From contig CACWHY010000017.1 in assembly GCA_902760805.1 (NCBI GenBank), positions 1-43,714 on the forward strand: a stretch of 43,714 nt of DNA. The letters run 5' to 3'. The notes beneath the pieces are model-generated. The model searched no databases, was not told the DNA's origin, and saw nothing but the letters and a program-made list of their open reading frames with translations. Both the position numbers and the translations under genes were made by a program. Below are positions 42,193 to 43,714 of this stretch, in pieces (position 1 is the first letter of the stretch; each line of letters begins with the position of its first letter). The stretch comes from Ruminococcus flavefaciens (GTDB lineage: Bacteria; Bacillota; Clostridia; Oscillospirales; Ruminococcaceae).

Positions 42193-42214
42193 ATGCGGGT
42201 CAGATGCGGGTCAG
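42193..42214. repeat. tandem 11-bp repeat beside the integrase, possible arm-type sites
   Basis: ATGCGGGTCAG occurs twice in perfect tandem (42193-42203 and 42204-42214), 3 nt past the integrase stop and about 105 nt from the tRNA end. Directly repeated arm sites near the att junction are usual for tyrosine integrases. Binding is not shown. Confidence 0.55.
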
Positions 42215-42217
42215 GTC

Positions 42218-43414
42218 TCACTCAGCGACAGCATGAGCGCTTGGATTCTTGAAGAACTCGTTCAGCTTTTCAACCTGCTTGACCTTGTGAACGGAGTTCA
42301 GATGAGTGTAGATCGTCATTGTGGTGTTTATGTCCGCATGGCCTGCTTGTTCCTTGGCTGTCAGAACGTCTACGCCGGCAAGATACATATTCGTGATGAA
42401 AGTATGCCGCAGCCAGTGAGGAGATATCTTCGGTATGACCATGGGGATCTTTGTCGGAGCACACTTTCCAGCTGGCTTCACGAACTGCTTCAGCGCACCT
42501 GTCTTAGGGTCCGTGACCACTACCCCGGAGAAATCGCCATGTTCATAGTTCAGTGTTGAAAGATAGCTGTCCCAGAGCTTCCCCCAGGAGGAGAGCGACA
42601 TAATATTCCCACGGGTGTCAGGGCAGACCAGGTAGCCGCTTTGCTCTACGTTCCGAAGGTAGCTGATGAGCACATCAGGGATATACACCGTCCTGACACC
42701 GGCGGCGGTCTTGGCTCCTGGCTTGATCTCCCAGTTGTTGCCCTTCCGGGACATCGACTTAGTGACTGTGATAGTTCCGGCGTCGAGGTCAATGTCAGAC
42801 CAGAGCAGCGGCACCAGCTCTCCACGGCGGAGCCCGGCGAACATCATTATCATGGCGGCGGTCTGAGCTCTGTGGGGAGTGCTGATGATCCAGGCCTGCT
42901 CTTCCTCGGTCAGAGCCCGGCGCTCTTCCTTCTGTGTGTCACTCTGAGCGGGTATCTTCACAGAGTCCGCCGGATTGTAGTCGATAACACGGTTGTCAAC
43001 GGCAAGCTGGAAGATCTGCCGGGCAGTGCTTTTTATCTCACGGAGCACGCTCTTTGAGTATTCTCCGGCAAGGTCGATGATGATCTCCTGGGGATCCATT
43101 GTGCGGATCTTTGGCAGCTGCATGGTATCAAGCGGAGCGAGGTTTTTCACACGGCACTCATAGACATAGTATCGGTGAGCACTGACCTCTGTTTTCTTCA
43201 GACGGAGCCAGCGCTGAGCCCACTGTCCGAAGTTGTCACGCTGTGCTGTCACATCGAGGCCTTTGCCTAGCTTGGTGTAGATCTCTTTCAGCTTGGCGTC
43301 GAGCTCCTTCTGGCTTCTGGCGTAGACGTACTTATAAATTTTTCGGCCTTCGGATATTCCCAGGAACACAGTTCCTTTGTAGCGTCCGTCGGCACGTTTG
43401 GTGTTCTTCTGCAT
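42218..43414 (-). CDS. int: tyrosine-type site-specific integrase
   Basis: A 398-residue recombinase of the phage/ICE class. It has an N-terminal AP2-like arm-binding region (1-50, RYKGTVFLGISEGRKIYKYV), a SAM-like core-binding domain (about 58-160), and a catalytic domain with R196 (AGLRRGEL), a beta-hairpin Lys near 235, H333/R336 (SPHWLRHTF), H359 (EQAGHADINTT) and nucleophile Y369 (TIYTH). All catalytic residues are present. AAGGAGGT precedes ATG. It reads toward tRNA-Pro, the normal orientation for an element inserted in a tRNA 3' end. The element continues beyond the right edge; the second att site is out of view. Confidence 0.95.
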   Translation of the reverse strand: MQKNTKRADGRYKGTVFLGISEGRKIYKYVYARSQKELDAKLKEIYTKLGKGLDVTAQRDNFGQWAQRWLRLKKTEVSAHRYYVYECRVKNLAPLDTMQLPKIRTMDPQEIIIDLAGEYSKSVLREIKSTARQIFQLAVDNRVIDYNPADSVKIPAQSDTQKEERRALTEEEQAWIISTPHRAQTAAMIMMFAGLRRGELVPLLWSDIDLDAGTITVTKSMSRKGNNWEIKPGAKTAAGVRTVYIPDVLISYLRNVEQSGYLVCPDTRGNIMSLSSWGKLWDSYLSTLNYEHGDFSGVVVTDPKTGALKQFVKPAGKCAPTKIPMVIPKISPHWLRHTFITNMYLAGVDVLTAKEQAGHADINTTMTIYTHLNSVHKVKQVEKLNEFFKNPSAHAVAE

Positions 43415-43440
43415 ATCATGACCTCCTTGACTTATTCAAA

Positions 43441-43489
43441 GAGCTATGATATAATTAACTAGTCACAGTTATGGTTTATATCATAGCTC
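43441..43489 (-). promoter_or_regulatory. 14-bp perfect inverted repeat upstream of the integrase
   Basis: GAGCTATGATATAA (43441-43454) and its exact complement (43476-43489) flank 21 nt. They span the promoter region of int, so they may be an operator for a repressor of the element, or pair in RNA to hide the leader. Confidence 0.55.
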
Positions 43490-43492
43490 GCT

Positions 43493-43522
43493 CCCTCACT
43501 GGTGTTCCAGCACCGGTGGGGG
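43493..43522. terminator. GC-rich hairpin between zeta-toxin remnant and integrase
   Basis: A 12-bp stem (CCCTCACTGGTG with CACCGGTGGGGG, two G-T pairs) and a 6-nt loop, directly after the zeta-toxin stop on the minus strand. The T-rich side is on the plus strand, so its direction is unclear. Confidence 0.6.
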
Positions 43523-43527
43523 ATCTT

Positions 43528-43714
43528 TTATTTTAGGTAGTTATCCAGCTCAAAGAGCCAATCAGGTGTATTCCCACCTTTGAAAATGAGTTGACCGTTT
43601 CTGTATTCAGCTTTCTCTACAAATCCATTTTCATTGTCGAAGAAGCGTACCTCATTACAATAGGGAAGTACTTTCGCAAGGTCGTTAAATCGCTTGATAT
43701 AACGCCTTTCAACA
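43528..43714 (-). CDS. zeta-toxin family protein, C-terminal part (runs off the window)
   Basis: The last 62 codons are visible, ending in TAA at 43528. The text ERRYIKRFNDLAKVLPYCNE, VRFFDNENGFVEKAEYRNGQ and LIFKGG resembles the C-terminal end of zeta-toxin-like kinases on clostridial mobile elements, which phosphorylate UDP-N-acetylglucosamine or related targets and pair with an epsilon-type antitoxin. The catalytic P-loop is beyond the edge, so neither activity nor an antitoxin can be checked. It shares the element with int. Confidence 0.5.
   Translation of the reverse strand, partial: VERRYIKRFNDLAKVLPYCNEVRFFDNENGFVEKAEYRNGQLIFKGGNTPDWLFELDNYLK

Noticed and set aside
42018-42236. 72-codon plus-strand frame beginning within tRNA-Pro
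   Set aside because: It crosses the tRNA and the terminator, with no ribosome site.

Overview
The window looks like chromosomal DNA of a ruminococcal Firmicute (Clostridia, Oscillospiraceae, Ruminococcus-like). Supporting signs are type III glutamine synthetase (GlnN), a SigI/RsgI sigma/anti-sigma pair of the kind common in plant-fibre degraders, clostridial gene orders (phoH-ybeY-era-yqzL-recO; murT-gatD; DUF951-prfA-tsaC), AGGAGG-type ribosome sites with frequent TTG/GTG starts, and many sigma-A promoters with exactly 17-nt spacers. The species is inferred, not proven.

Layout. (1) 1-1560 is a graveyard of accessory DNA: a hairpin-rich end resembling an IS200/IS605 terminus, a truncated and frameshifted ParM/StbA-like gene, and a frameshifted leucine-rich-repeat gene. 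(2) 1640-4570 is a SigI module on the minus strand: sigI, rsgI and, behind its own promoter, a secreted Ala/Pro/Glu-rich protein. The promoter regions of sigI and of the secreted-protein gene are near copies (ACCCC, 19 nt, CGyA/CGTA), so the secreted protein is probably a SigI target. (3) 4620-8790 holds glnN, an HD-domain hydrolase and a surface lipoprotein. (4) 8810-11480 is a sulfur block: a Cys-Cys leader peptide, cysK, an Rrf2 (CymR/IscR-like) regulator and a LysR regulator; cysK and rrf2 share a 13-nt operator-like motif. (5) 11520-14940 has aroC, a DAHP synthase and gap. (6) 15185-21990 is a long operon: CYTH phosphatase, phoH, ybeY, era, yqzL (32 codons, TTG start), recO, a GNAT acetyltransferase and mutS2. 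(7) 22014-31340 is a 1935-residue DUF4011/SF1 helicase/nuclease/DUF3320 protein (Hhe-like architecture) directly followed by murT, gatD and a GH25 lysozyme lipoprotein. (8) 31380-36082 has a polysaccharide flippase, an atypical EF-G-like GTPase and an S1-domain protein. (9) 36272-41948 has DUF951, prfA, tsaC/sua5, coaE, an M18 aminopeptidase and a D,D-carboxypeptidase. (10) tRNA-Pro(CGG) at 42012 is the insertion point of an integrative element whose tyrosine integrase and a zeta-toxin C-terminus run off the right edge.

Functional themes: ribosome and RNA quality control plus DNA maintenance in the era/mutS2 operon; cell-wall amidation and turnover in the murT-gatD-lysozyme group; cysteine homeostasis around cysK. 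The least ordinary items are the SigI module with an RsgI lacking the usual Asn-Pro self-cleavage site and a new-looking secreted client, the cysteine leader peptide of cysK, and the giant helicase transcriptionally and probably translationally joined to lipid II amidation genes.
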